Positions 53,403 to 62,007 of a stretch of 64,000 nt of DNA are shown here, piece after piece. Source of the stretch: Thiotrichaceae bacterium UBA4486 (lineage in GTDB: Bacteria; Pseudomonadota; Gammaproteobacteria; Eutrophobiales; Eutrophobiaceae). Numbering within the stretch: the first letter of the stretch is position 1; every line of letters begins with the position of its first letter. The stretch is taken from positions 96,797 through 160,796 of the forward strand of contig DGNS01000017.1 in assembly GCA_002389045.1 (NCBI GenBank). Direction: 5' to 3'. A model generated the notes under the pieces. The model worked only from the letters and a program-made list of their open reading frames with translations. It was not told the origin of the DNA and ran no database searches. A program made the position numbers and the translations under genes.

Positions 53403-54218
53403 TCAGGTCCTTTTCCGTTTCAGCCATATCGATACCACGTATATCAGTCCGGCCATGAGCACCATGGTCGCGCCGGACGGCAGATCCGGACCATAGGAAA
53501 GCGCCAGTCCGCTGGTGGTGGCCAGCAAACTGAACAGTATGGCCATGATGATCATCCCCGGAAAGGAACGGGTGAACCGCGATGCGCTGGCGGCCGGTAA
53601 CATCAGCAGCGCCATGACCAGTATCAGACCCACCATCTGTATCATCAGCACGATGCTGAGTGCGATCAGGCATAACATAAGGATATAAACCAGCTCGACA
53701 CGAACGCCGCGTATACGGGCGAACTCCTCGTCAAATGCCATGATCAGAAACTGCCGGTAAAAAACATAAACGATGGCCACCAGCACACAGTCCAGCCACA
53801 GCATCTGCACAAGATTCTGTTTACTCACCAGCAGGATATTGCCGAACAGGTAAGCCATCAGGTCAACGTTATAACCCGGCGACATCGAGACGAAGATCAC
53901 GCCTATGGCCATACCCACGGACCAGAATGCGGCAATCAGGATCTCCTCGTCCTGTTGCCAGTGCAGTTTGATCAGACCGATAAGTACCGCCGCGACCAGC
54001 GCCGAAAACAGCGCACCGATCATGGGGTCAGTTCCGGTGAAGTAAGCAATGCCCATACCGGCGAGAACGGTATGGGCAATTCCACCACTCAAAAAACCGA
54101 TTCGCTTGACCACGACGTAGGCGCCCGTGATTCCGCAACCGATGCTGGCCAGCACACAGGCCAGCATCGCCTGTTGCAGAAAATCGTATTCCAGCAGGGC
54201 CGAGAGAAACTCACGCAT
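53403..54218 (-). CDS. znuB: Zinc ABC transporter permease
   Basis: A 271-residue permease with about eight membrane segments and the family motif GGIAHTVLAGMGIAYF. With ZnuA and ZnuC it imports zinc. I used the ATG at 54218 (MREFLSALLEYDFLQQA); one at 54224 is possible. The start overlaps the end of znuC. The gene order znuA-znuC-znuB on the minus strand follows a Fur-type regulator, which supports zinc. Confidence 0.92.
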   Translation of the reverse strand: MREFLSALLEYDFLQQAMLACVLASIGCGITGAYVVVKRIGFLSGGIAHTVLAGMGIAYFTGTDPMIGALFSALVAAVLIGLIKLHWQQDEEILIAAFWSVGMAIGVIFVSMSPGYNVDLMAYLFGNILLVSKQNLVQMLWLDCVLVAIVYVFYRQFLIMAFDEEFARIRGVRVELVYILMLCLIALSIVLMIQMVGLILVMALLMLPAASASRFTRSFPGMIIMAILFSLLATTSGLALSYGPDLPSGATMVLMAGLIYVVSIWLKRKRT

Positions 54219-54945
54219 GGGCATGCTCGTGGTGGATGATACTGACCTGGCCGCCGTAGAGTTCCTCCACCGTTTTACCACTGATGGATTCCACATCATG
54301 ACAGACCAGGGTACGGTTGATGCACGCCACCCTATGCACGTAACTGGAGATGAAGGCGATATCGTGCGAGACCACCAGGATGGTCATGTGCGCATTGTAT
54401 GCCTTGAGCAGATCAAAGATGTCCTCCTCGGCACGCACATCAATGTTGGCCGTGGGTTCATCGAGCACCAGGATGCCGGGCTCACTGCACAACGCCCGCG
54501 CAATCCAGACCCGTTGCACCTGGCCGCCGGAGAGGTTGCTGATCGGCTGGTCGGCAATGCCGTGCAGATCCAGTATATCCATGACCGAATCGCCGATCGC
54601 CCTTTGCCGCCGATTGTAACTGCCGAAGTAACTGCCGGAATTGATAGTGCCCATGAGTACACTGTCCCGCACCGAAACCGGAAATGCCCGATTGTAAATC
54701 GGTCGTTGCGGCACATAGCCGATCCGGGTTCGCGCCTCATCGGCACAGTGGCCATACACCCGTATGGTTCCCGCATCCGGCTGCAATAGCCCGAGAATCA
54801 ACTTCACCAGTGTCGTTTTGCCGCCGGCGTTGGGACCGATCAAACCGATAAACTCTTCTTCCCTGATCTGCAACGATACGTGCTCCAGCACCGGGGCGCC
54901 GTTATAGGCAAAACTGACATCATCCACTTCGATAACCGCAGCCAT
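54211..54945 (-). CDS. znuC: Zinc ABC transporter ATP-binding protein
   Basis: A 244-residue ATPase with Walker A GPNAGGKTTLVK (residues 37-48), signature LSGGQVQRVWIARAL and Walker B ILVLDEPTANID. It powers the ZnuB permease. It starts 2 bases after the znuA stop. The C-terminal end carries a His-containing tail (HHEHAHA), seen in some zinc transporters. Confidence 0.94.
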   Translation of the reverse strand: MAAVIEVDDVSFAYNGAPVLEHVSLQIREEEFIGLIGPNAGGKTTLVKLILGLLQPDAGTIRVYGHCADEARTRIGYVPQRPIYNRAFPVSVRDSVLMGTINSGSYFGSYNRRQRAIGDSVMDILDLHGIADQPISNLSGGQVQRVWIARALCSEPGILVLDEPTANIDVRAEEDIFDLLKAYNAHMTILVVSHDIAFISSYVHRVACINRTLVCHDVESISGKTVEELYGGQVSIIHHEHAHA

Positions 54946-54947
54946 GA

Positions 54948-55775
54948 TCAGATGCCCTCGGCGATCAGGGACGCCGTTATTTTGAGATTTTCGAGAGGAT
55001 TTTCACCCAGGGGATCCAGGGTGACGACCCGGGCGTCGATCGCCTCTGCCAGGCGCACGGCGGCCGTGGACTTGTGCTGTTTTTGCACAAATACCGTGCG
55101 AATACCCAGCTCACGGGCCTGGCGGATGCGTTCGGCCATGGTCCGGGGGCCGATCTCCCGCCCCTCCACTTCCAGAGTGAGCTGTTTCAGGCCATAACGG
55201 TCGGCCAGATAACCCCAGGCCGGGTGATCAACCAGAAACGCGCGGCCCGCATAGCAGGCAAGACGCGCCTGAATGTCGGCATCGAGTTGTTCAAGATCAG
55301 AGGCGAGCCGTTGATAGTTCGATCGGTAGTACTCCGCTTCAGCCGGACGTATTTCAATCAGATCTTCAAGAATGATCGCGGCCATGCGCATAGCCAGGAT
55401 CGGATCCAGCCAGACATGTGGATCCTGGTAATTTCCTTCCTCTCGCCGGGTCATCAACTGCCGGCAGCAGTCAACGACCCTGAGCGCCGGGGCCTGTTCT
55501 TGAATGACACCCAACCACCGCGCTTCGGCCCGGATCCCGAGCGGCACGAACAAATCCGCATCGAGCAATGCCTGCATCTGTCCGGGCCCGGGTTCAAAAT
55601 GTTCGGGATCGGTGGCGGTCAGCACACGCACGCGGGTATCCGGCCCGGTAACACGTTCAACCAGGTATTTCTGCGGCGGAATACTGACAAAAACATCCAG
55701 GCGATCCGCAGCGCCCGTGGTATGGCTGAACAAACCGCCGAGAACGGCGGACAACGCTAACAGCAACTTACGCAT
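54948..55775 (-). CDS. znuA: Zinc ABC transporter substrate-binding protein
   Basis: A 275-residue periplasmic metal-binding protein of cluster A-I with a signal peptide (about residues 1-22). Likely metal ligands are His in DPEHFEP, His in DPHVWLDP and His in DHPAWGYL. The His-rich loop typical of many ZnuA proteins is absent. The ATG at 55775 overlaps the stop of the regulator gene (TAATG), so translation is coupled. Zinc is more likely than manganese because of the Zur-like regulator. Confidence 0.92.
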   Translation of the reverse strand: MRKLLLALSAVLGGLFSHTTGAADRLDVFVSIPPQKYLVERVTGPDTRVRVLTATDPEHFEPGPGQMQALLDADLFVPLGIRAEARWLGVIQEQAPALRVVDCCRQLMTRREEGNYQDPHVWLDPILAMRMAAIILEDLIEIRPAEAEYYRSNYQRLASDLEQLDADIQARLACYAGRAFLVDHPAWGYLADRYGLKQLTLEVEGREIGPRTMAERIRQARELGIRTVFVQKQHKSTAAVRLAEAIDARVVTLDPLGENPLENLKITASLIAEGI

Positions 55776-56266
55776 TATCGGGATTCTTTCAGGCATCGCT
55801 CACAGGTCCCGTAGATCTCGATGACCATATTATCAACGCGAAATTTCAGCGCCCCGGCCATGTCATGCAACTCGTTGATGGCGCGATCATCGTTCAACTC
55901 GGCCACGGAACCGCAATATCTGCAGATCAGGAACTGCCCGCTGTGGCCGCTGCCGGGCACCCCGCAACCCAGGTAGGCATTCAGCGATTCGATACGGTGA
56001 ATCAGGCCGGCATCAAGCAGAAAATCGAGGGCCCGGTAGACCGTGGGCGGCGCTGACCCGGGGTGTACGGCTTTTAACCGGTCGAGCAGATCGTAGGCCT
56101 TGACCGGCTCGTGACTGCTCCAGATCATCTCCAGGATCTGCTTGCGCAGACGGGTAAAGCGCTCGCCGCGGGACCGGCAACGCTGTTCCGCCTGCCGTAT
56201 GGCTTCATCCAGGCAGTGCTGGTGATCGTGGGAGCGAAAAGGTTTCAGTTCGGTGATCGCGGTCAT
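55775..56266 (-). CDS. zur: Fur-family zinc-responsive regulator
   Basis: A 163-residue Fur-type repressor. The N-terminal winged helix has RFTRLRKQILEMIWSS, the metal sites include CRYCG and CERCLKES, and the dimerisation domain is complete. It is the first gene of the zur-znuA-znuC-znuB run, and a palindrome of the Zur-box type lies 30 bases upstream. It probably represses this run, including itself, and the divergent genes when zinc is plentiful. Confidence 0.92.
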   Translation of the reverse strand: MTAITELKPFRSHDHQHCLDEAIRQAEQRCRSRGERFTRLRKQILEMIWSSHEPVKAYDLLDRLKAVHPGSAPPTVYRALDFLLDAGLIHRIESLNAYLGCGVPGSGHSGQFLICRYCGSVAELNDDRAINELHDMAGALKFRVDNMVIEIYGTCERCLKESR

Positions 56267-56295
56267 GATGATGCTTGAGATTACACAACTTTATG

Positions 56296-56311
56296 TTATG
56301 TTATAACATTA
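56296..56311. promoter_or_regulatory. Zur-box-like operator
   Basis: TTATGTTATAACATTA contains the perfect palindrome ATGTTATAACAT (56298-56309), close to the gammaproteobacterial Zur box core. It lies between zur and the divergent small gene and so could control both directions. Confidence 0.7.
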
Positions 56312-56326
56312 CGTTAAAGGTGTCTT

Positions 56327-56623
56327 GTGCCAATCATGCATCGAAGCTGGCAAAAACGATTGTTGCTGTTGTGCGTCCTGGCCATGCTGGCCGGGCAACA
56401 ACTCACGGTCGCACATGTCTTCAGCCATTTTGATGCCCATCAATCCGGCGACTGCCACGATTGCGATGCACTGAAAAACTTCAAGGCCGGCCTGTTGTCT
56501 GTGCCGGCGCCTGTGGCCGCGGCTTTCGATGGTATCCATTTCATCCACGGATCGACGCAGCCACCCTGCGAAGTCACTGAGTCACCGCACCCTATCCGGG
56601 CGCCACCCTTCTCCCATCCCTGA
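56327..56623 (+). CDS. Small secreted or membrane protein in the zinc locus
   Basis: A 98-residue protein with a hydrophobic N-terminal segment (about residues 10-28) and a stretch with HVFSHFDAHQSGDCHDCDAL, where His and Cys could bind a metal. It resembles the DUF2946-type small proteins found beside TonB-dependent receptors. The GTG at 56327 has AAAGG upstream; the ATG at 56336 is the other option. It lies directly behind the Zur box and before the receptor gene. Confidence 0.65.
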   Translation: MPIMHRSWQKRLLLLCVLAMLAGQQLTVAHVFSHFDAHQSGDCHDCDALKNFKAGLLSVPAPVAAAFDGIHFIHGSTQPPCEVTESPHPIRAPPFSHP

Positions 56624-56771
56624 AATCCGCTCGAAATACGTTTCATCCGGCGACACGCCGGCATGAAATCACAGTAAATAACTGTTCTTTAACCCGAAGA
56701 CTCATTGAATTGCGGCAGTGACTGCCGGATCAATGCCGTCCCACCGGTTCAGGTGTAATGGGAGAATGACC

Positions 56772-58766
56772 ATGACCATGACCATGACGATACGACCAGG
56801 GGTATTACTCTGCCTCGCCGGGATGCCGTTTACCGGCCTGGCCGACGAGGCCCATCAACTCGACGAACTCACCGTGTATGCCCGCCCCTATGGCATGCAA
56901 AGCCTGCAACACACCGCCACGCCGGTCTCGATTCTTTCCGGCGAGGAGTTGAAAAACCAGCAGTCCAACAGCATTGGTGAAACGCTGGCCAATGAGCCCG
57001 GCGTCAGCGCATCGGATTTCGGCCAGGGCTCGTCGCGGCCCGTGATCCGCGGCCTCGGCGGTCAGCGTCTGCAGGTCATGCAGGGGGGCATCAGTTCCAT
57101 GGATATTTCCACCATCAGTGTCGACCATGCGGTGTCCATCTCTCCGTTCAACGCCGACCAGATTGAGATCCTGCGCGGGCCCGCCACCCTGCTTTATGGT
57201 AACGGCGCCTCCGCCGGCGTGGTCAATATCGTCAACAATCGCATTCCGGAAACGCTCGGTGAGTTCGAGACGGACCTGGATTATCGCCACAATACGGCAG
57301 CGGGCAGCAACACCTTCGCCGCACGGGTCGACGGCAGTCAGGACAGCCTGGCGTTTCATGCCGATTTTCTGACCCTGGAGTCGAATAATTACGAGGCACA
57401 AACCGGTACCATTGATAACAGCGAGATCGATACCACGGACGTCAATATCGGTGGGTCATGGATCGGGGATCGCGGTTTTATCGGGTTTTCTCTGGGCCGT
57501 TATGACAGTGTCTACGAAGTGCCTCTGGATGCGGACGAACCCGATGAACGGGTTTTTATTGACCTGAAACAGACCCGGGTGGACTTCGCCGGCCAGCTCG
57601 ACAAGCCGTTGCCCGGACTGCAGACCCTGCGCCTGCGCGGCGCCCATAACGACTATGAACACACGGAATTCGAGGGTCCGGGAGAACCGGGCACTTTCTT
57701 TTTCAACGACGAATGGGAAGGGCGGCTGGAAGCGGCGCATGTTCCACTGGGGTCCTGGTCGGGTGTAGTGGGAATACAGACGCGGCTGCGCAGTTTCGCC
57801 GCGGTGGGTGATGAAGCGTTTGTACCCCCGGCCAAACTCAATTCGACCGGTTTGTTTCTGCTCGAGGATACCGACCATGGCCGCTGGCATTTCGAGGCCG
57901 GGGCGCGGATCGAATTCCAGACTATCGAGCCCACGGCGACCACCGGTCTGGATGAGATTGATCATGACACCTACTCGGTCAGTGCCGGGGCGCTCTATAA
58001 CCTGACGGATAGCCTCCGCGCCGGGGTGAATATCGGCCGTTCACAGCGGGCGCCGGCGCTCGAAGAACTGCTGGCCACGGGACCGCACCTGGCGACGGGT
58101 ACGTTCGAAATCGGCGATGCGGATCTGGATGAGGAAACAGTCAACAGCGTCGATGTCAGCATCGAACGCCAGGACGATACCTGGTCCTGGAAACTGAATC
58201 TGTTCGCAAACCACATCGAGGATTTCATCTTCCAGCAATTCGAGGATCGCAACGGCGACGGTCAGGCCGACGAAGTGGATGAAACCGGGGCCCTCGGTGG
58301 TGAATTGTTGTTGACGCGCTTCACCCAGGACGACGCCCTGTTTTACGGTGCTGAATTTGAAACCCGTTATCATACTGTGTTTGCCGATCGCCACCACATG
58401 GATTTCAGGCTCTTCGCCGACCTGGTGCGCGGCCAACTGGAAGGGGGCGATGACCTGCCGCGCATCACGCCCGCGCGCCTGGGCATAGGCGCCGTATACA
58501 GCCAGGGTCCCTGGCGCGCTGATGCAGACATCGTCAATGTCTTCGAGCAAAACGACACGGCGGAACTGGAAACAGGCACCGGTGGCCATATCCTGGTCAG
58601 TGCCGGCCTGGGCTATGACTTCCCGGTCGGGTCCGCCACGGGCCGTATATCCCTGCGCGGCACCAACCTTCTGGACGAAGATGCGCGCCGGCATACTTCG
58701 TTCATCAAGGACCGGGCGCCCTTGCCCGGCCGGTCGGTTATGGCCGGTCTTCGCCTGACCTACTGA
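56772..58766 (+). CDS. TonB-dependent outer membrane receptor, probably for zinc
   Basis: A 664-residue receptor with a signal peptide, a TonB box-like LDELTVYA near the N-terminus, a plug domain (VSASDFGQGSSRPVIRGLGGQRLQ, about residues 75-98) and a 22-strand barrel ending in an aromatic residue (LRLTY). The ATG at 56772 is one of four in-frame ATGs in a row and is the one placed 7 bases after GGGAG. Zinc as the ligand follows from the neighbouring Zur-ZnuABC genes; similar receptors (ZnuD) import zinc. Substrate is inferred. Confidence 0.85.
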   Translation: MTMTMTIRPGVLLCLAGMPFTGLADEAHQLDELTVYARPYGMQSLQHTATPVSILSGEELKNQQSNSIGETLANEPGVSASDFGQGSSRPVIRGLGGQRLQVMQGGISSMDISTISVDHAVSISPFNADQIEILRGPATLLYGNGASAGVVNIVNNRIPETLGEFETDLDYRHNTAAGSNTFAARVDGSQDSLAFHADFLTLESNNYEAQTGTIDNSEIDTTDVNIGGSWIGDRGFIGFSLGRYDSVYEVPLDADEPDERVFIDLKQTRVDFAGQLDKPLPGLQTLRLRGAHNDYEHTEFEGPGEPGTFFFNDEWEGRLEAAHVPLGSWSGVVGIQTRLRSFAAVGDEAFVPPAKLNSTGLFLLEDTDHGRWHFEAGARIEFQTIEPTATTGLDEIDHDTYSVSAGALYNLTDSLRAGVNIGRSQRAPALEELLATGPHLATGTFEIGDADLDEETVNSVDVSIERQDDTWSWKLNLFANHIEDFIFQQFEDRNGDGQADEVDETGALGGELLLTRFTQDDALFYGAEFETRYHTVFADRHHMDFRLFADLVRGQLEGGDDLPRITPARLGIGAVYSQGPWRADADIVNVFEQNDTAELETGTGGHILVSAGLGYDFPVGSATGRISLRGTNLLDEDARRHTSFIKDRAPLPGRSVMAGLRLTY

Positions 58767-58867
58767 TATACGCGAATACCGCGGGGCACAGGGTGTCCCG
58801 CGGTAGTTTTAAACCGGATTGTTGCGGTAAGATGCCAGCCATTGAATACTGACTGAATCCGCTGCTC

Positions 58868-59131
58868 ATGACCGTTACCGAACAAGAGATCACCGCCACA
58901 CTGGATGCGAAGGGGTTGAACTGTCCGCTGCCCATCCTGAAAACCAAGGTCGAACTCAATCGCCTTGCCGCCGGGGACATCCTGCTGGTACTGGCCACGG
59001 ACCCGCACTCGAAAGTCGATTTCGAGGCCTACTGTGCCCGCACCGGTCACAGCATCATCGATTACCAGGAATCCGATGACGGCGTTTTTTCCTTTTACAT
59101 TCAGCGTGCTGCCAATCCGAAGCCGGTATAA
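58868..59131 (+). CDS. TusA-like sulfurtransferase
   Basis: An 87-residue protein with the sulfur carrier motif NCPLPILKTK (Cys19) and the TusA/SirA fold. Such proteins move persulfide sulfur to targets such as tRNA thiolation or molybdenum cofactor synthesis. There are no sulfur-oxidation genes beside it, so its partner is unclear. It follows the TonB receptor by 101 bases. Confidence 0.9.
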   Translation: MTVTEQEITATLDAKGLNCPLPILKTKVELNRLAAGDILLVLATDPHSKVDFEAYCARTGHSIIDYQESDDGVFSFYIQRAANPKPV

Positions 59132-59300
59132 CGACAATCTGAACTGTCCGGCCGCCCGCGGCAGCTGCTGTTGTGTGAGCACGGTTGCGGCTCTACAAAC
59201 CCTGGACAACATCGAATTAATTCATATTCTTCCGTACAAAATGCGATATGATTGTTTGACTTGGAGCAGATGGTACTATCATTGATTGCGGGGATGATGA

Positions 59301-60611
59301 ATGTCTGGGGAAGATATCCTGGTCGTTGAGGACAACAAAACCACAGCCGCGATTATGCAACTAAAACTGGAGAACCTGGGCTACAAGGTTCCCTCGCTGG
59401 CAAGGAATGCCGACGAAGCCATCCAGCAAGCCGGCCGCTACCACCCCGCGCTGGTGCTGATGGATATCAATCTCGGCCGCGGCGCCGACGGCATCGAAGC
59501 CGCCAACATTATCAAAAAGAAGTACAAGATCCCCATTGTCTTTGTAACGCGCTATTCCGACGAATCCACCCTGGCCCGCGCCAAGGATATTCACCCCCTG
59601 GGTTACATCAATAAGCCCCTGCGGGACAAGGACATCCGGGCCACGATCGAAATTGCCATGGAGCAGGTACGTTCGCGTGCCCGCAGTAACGTGCACGTAG
59701 AGCTCGAACCTGAACATTCCGATCACGATATCCGCATCGAAATACTCTGTGATGTACAGGGTTCCATCCTGGAATACGATGCGAACATCATGCAACGCGC
59801 CCTGAAGCATCTGGACATCGAATCGGCCGAAGAGCTTCTGCCGTACAACCATTACCAGTTGAACAGTTACTGCCTGCGCCTGGACAACTCTCATCTCATC
59901 GCCGGACGCCTGCTGGATAACATATTCACCTGGGAATACGTACCGGACAAAACCACCGGCACGGTGCGTGTTATATGCGAAAATATCACCAGCAAAAGCC
60001 GGCTGATGGACAATCACGCCACCGAAGACGCCTTCAAGCAAACACTGAACTGTCTGTCTGTCGGCGTTACCCTGCTGAACCAGCGCTTGCAGCCGACATT
60101 CATCAATGAAACAGCGAGGAGCCTGCTGCAGGAGTCGAGTTCCCTGTTTATCCGCAACGGCAGACTTTGTGTCGAACATGAGGCCATGGATTACGACCTG
60201 AAAAAAATGATCGAAACCGCGGGTACGGGAAAACTCACCCTGGGCCAGGCCGGTTCGGATCAGACCATTGACCTGCTGATATCGCCACTGCAGACGTCAC
60301 TGGCGGAACGTTCGGACGATGTCCCGGTGGCCATTGCTTTTATCTTCTGTGGCAGAAAGGACCGGGAACACCTGGAAACCGTACTGGAACGCCTGTATCT
60401 GCTGACCAAGGCCGAAGCACGGCTGGCCGCGGCACTGGTCCAGGATCCGAGACTGGAGGAAGCTGCGGCGTCCATCGGCATCACCGTGAACACGGCGCGT
60501 ACCCATCTGAAAAAGCTGTTCAGTAAAACCGGTACCGATCGCCAGTCCTCACTGGTACACCACATCGTCACCGGTCCCGCCGGGATCCTGATCAAGGCCG
60601 GAACACTCTGA
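59301..60611 (+). CDS. Response regulator with receiver, PAS-like and LuxR-type DNA-binding domains
   Basis: A 436-residue regulator. The receiver domain (residues 1-120) has the acidic pocket and phospho-Asp in LVLMDINLGRG (about 53), a central part includes a PAS-like segment CLSVGVTLLNQRLQPTFINETARSLL (about 250-275), and the C-terminal LuxR helix-turn-helix is seen in AASIGITVNTARTHLKKLF (about 392-410). No histidine kinase gene is next to it. A -10-like TATCAT with TTGACT 15 bases upstream is present at 59256-59282, slightly short of the ideal spacing. Confidence 0.85.
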   Translation: MSGEDILVVEDNKTTAAIMQLKLENLGYKVPSLARNADEAIQQAGRYHPALVLMDINLGRGADGIEAANIIKKKYKIPIVFVTRYSDESTLARAKDIHPLGYINKPLRDKDIRATIEIAMEQVRSRARSNVHVELEPEHSDHDIRIEILCDVQGSILEYDANIMQRALKHLDIESAEELLPYNHYQLNSYCLRLDNSHLIAGRLLDNIFTWEYVPDKTTGTVRVICENITSKSRLMDNHATEDAFKQTLNCLSVGVTLLNQRLQPTFINETARSLLQESSSLFIRNGRLCVEHEAMDYDLKKMIETAGTGKLTLGQAGSDQTIDLLISPLQTSLAERSDDVPVAIAFIFCGRKDREHLETVLERLYLLTKAEARLAAALVQDPRLEEAAASIGITVNTARTHLKKLFSKTGTDRQSSLVHHIVTGPAGILIKAGTL

Positions 60612-60631
60612 ACCGGGCGGTTCAGTCCGGC

Positions 60632-61051
60632 TTATTCCACATCCACAATCTCGAAGTCATGGGTTACTTTTGCCATGGCGCCGAGCATGATGGATGCGGA
60701 ACAGTATTTCCCCGCCGATAATTCAATGGCCCGGGCGACACTCTTGTCCTTCAGATCCCTGCCGGAGACCACGTAGTGCAGGTGTATATCGGTAAAGATT
60801 TTTGGCGCCTCGCCGGCGCGTTTTGAGTCAATCTCGACGCGGCAGTCGCGGATATCCTGGCGCGACTTTTTCAAAATCGAAATCACGTCTACCGAGCTGC
60901 AGGCGCCCATGCCGAGCAGCAGCATTTCCATGGGTCGCGGTCCCTGGTTTCGCCCGCCAGCCTCCGGTGGGCCGTCAATCAACACCGTATGGCCCGACTC
61001 CGTTTCCCCGGCAAATAAAACATCGCCTTTCCACCCGACAACGACCTTCAT
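60632..61051 (-). CDS. OsmC-family protein, YhfA type
   Basis: A 139-residue protein of the OsmC/Ohr fold. The Cys in GACSSVDVISIL (about 51) and the Cys in KYCSASIMLG (about 113) match the two redox-active positions of the family. The ATG at 61051 has GGAGTCATTT upstream. The YhfA type is the one that lies divergent to crp in gammaproteobacteria, as here. Peroxide reduction is likely, but the substrate is unknown. Confidence 0.9.
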   Translation of the reverse strand: MKVVVGWKGDVLFAGETESGHTVLIDGPPEAGGRNQGPRPMEMLLLGMGACSSVDVISILKKSRQDIRDCRVEIDSKRAGEAPKIFTDIHLHYVVSGRDLKDKSVARAIELSAGKYCSASIMLGAMAKVTHDFEIVDVE

Positions 61052-61164
61052 AAATGACTCCAAATTGTTGATTTCCTGAAAAAAGAGTACCATAGTTTGC
61101 CGAATATCCGGAACCTGATACAGGTGCGGAGCGAAGAATACCCGGGGATGGAGAAATAAAGGTC

Positions 61165-61800
61165 ATGCAAAGAAGCAGTTTTCACAATCGTGATCAGACG
61201 ATCTCACAGTTACTCGAGCACTGTCACACCAGGAACTACAACGCCAAGAATGTCATTATCAAGGAAGGCGATCCCAGTGCCCATCTGTACTATATCCTGA
61301 GTGGTTCGGTCACAGTGCTGATTGAGGATCACAAGGGCCGCGAAATAGTCCTGACTTATCTGAATCCCGGCGACTTTTTCGGGGAAATCGGCCTCTTTGA
61401 TACCGAACATAAACGCAGCGCCTTCGTGCGCGCCAAGACCAAGTGCGAGATTGCCCAGATCAGCTATGAGCGGCTGAAATCACTCAGCCACCTGTTCCCC
61501 GACCTGCTGTTCGCCATCGCCACGCAGATGGCCATGCGCCTGAGGAAAACCAGCCGCAAGGTCAGTGACCTGGCGTTTACCGATGTCAAGGGCCGCGTCG
61601 CGCGGACCTTGCTGGAACTATGCAAGGAACCCGACGCCATGACCCATCCGGATGGCATGCAAATCAAGATCACCCGCCAGGAACTGGGCCGCATCGTCGG
61701 CTGCTCCCGGGAGATGGTGGGACGGGTGCTGAAAAGCCTGGAAGAAGATCACCTGATCAGCGTCGCCGGCAAGACCATCGTGGTCTTCGGAACCCGCTGA
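61165..61800 (+). CDS. crp: cAMP-activated transcription factor CRP
   Basis: A 211-residue regulator with the cAMP-binding domain (FFGEIGLFDTEHKRSAFVRAK, residues 70-90, with the phosphate-binding Arg and Ser) and a helix-turn-helix (TRQELGRIVGCSREMVGRVL). It most resembles CRP/Vfr and is divergent from the OsmC-family gene. It should bind TGTGA-type sites. A small GGAGG/CCTCC hairpin follows the stop (61806-61819). Confidence 0.94.
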   Translation: MQRSSFHNRDQTISQLLEHCHTRNYNAKNVIIKEGDPSAHLYYILSGSVTVLIEDHKGREIVLTYLNPGDFFGEIGLFDTEHKRSAFVRAKTKCEIAQISYERLKSLSHLFPDLLFAIATQMAMRLRKTSRKVSDLAFTDVKGRVARTLLELCKEPDAMTHPDGMQIKITRQELGRIVGCSREMVGRVLKSLEEDHLISVAGKTIVVFGTR

Positions 61801-61893
61801 CTGGACCTCCTGAAGGAGGCACTGGAGGACCTCCGGTAATCCAAACTTGACAACCTCGCACCAAGTACAGAAAATCCCTCTCCCTGCCCTTCC

Positions 61894-61921
61894 TAATAGC
61901 TAATAGCTAATAGCTAATAGC
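61894..61921. repeat. 7-bp repeat array upstream of tRNA-Met
   Basis: Four perfect copies of TAATAGC, ending 9 bases before the mature 5' end of tRNA-Met. The same word starts the array before the tRNA at 48.3 kb. Confidence 0.9.
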
Positions 61922-61930
61922 TGGTTTTAA

Positions 61931-62007
61931 GGCTATGTAGCTCAGTTGGTTAGAGCGCAGCATTCATAATGCTGATGTCGGTGGTTCAAGTCCACCCATA
62001 GCCACCA
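61931..62007 (+). tRNA. tRNA-Met (elongator, anticodon CAU)
   Basis: A complete 77-base tRNA with an encoded CCA. The acceptor stem GGCTATG/CATAGCC, D-arm, anticodon loop TTCATAA and T-arm GGTGG-TTCAAGT-CCACC can be drawn. The sequence is close to the E. coli elongator tRNA-Met (GGCTACGTAGCTCAG and so on). The 3' end of this gene is duplicated 165 bases downstream. Confidence 0.95.

Noticed and set aside
53403..58766. The ABC transporter as a manganese system
   Set aside because: The Fur-type regulator, the Zur-box palindrome and the TonB receptor fit zinc better. Manganese cannot be fully excluded.
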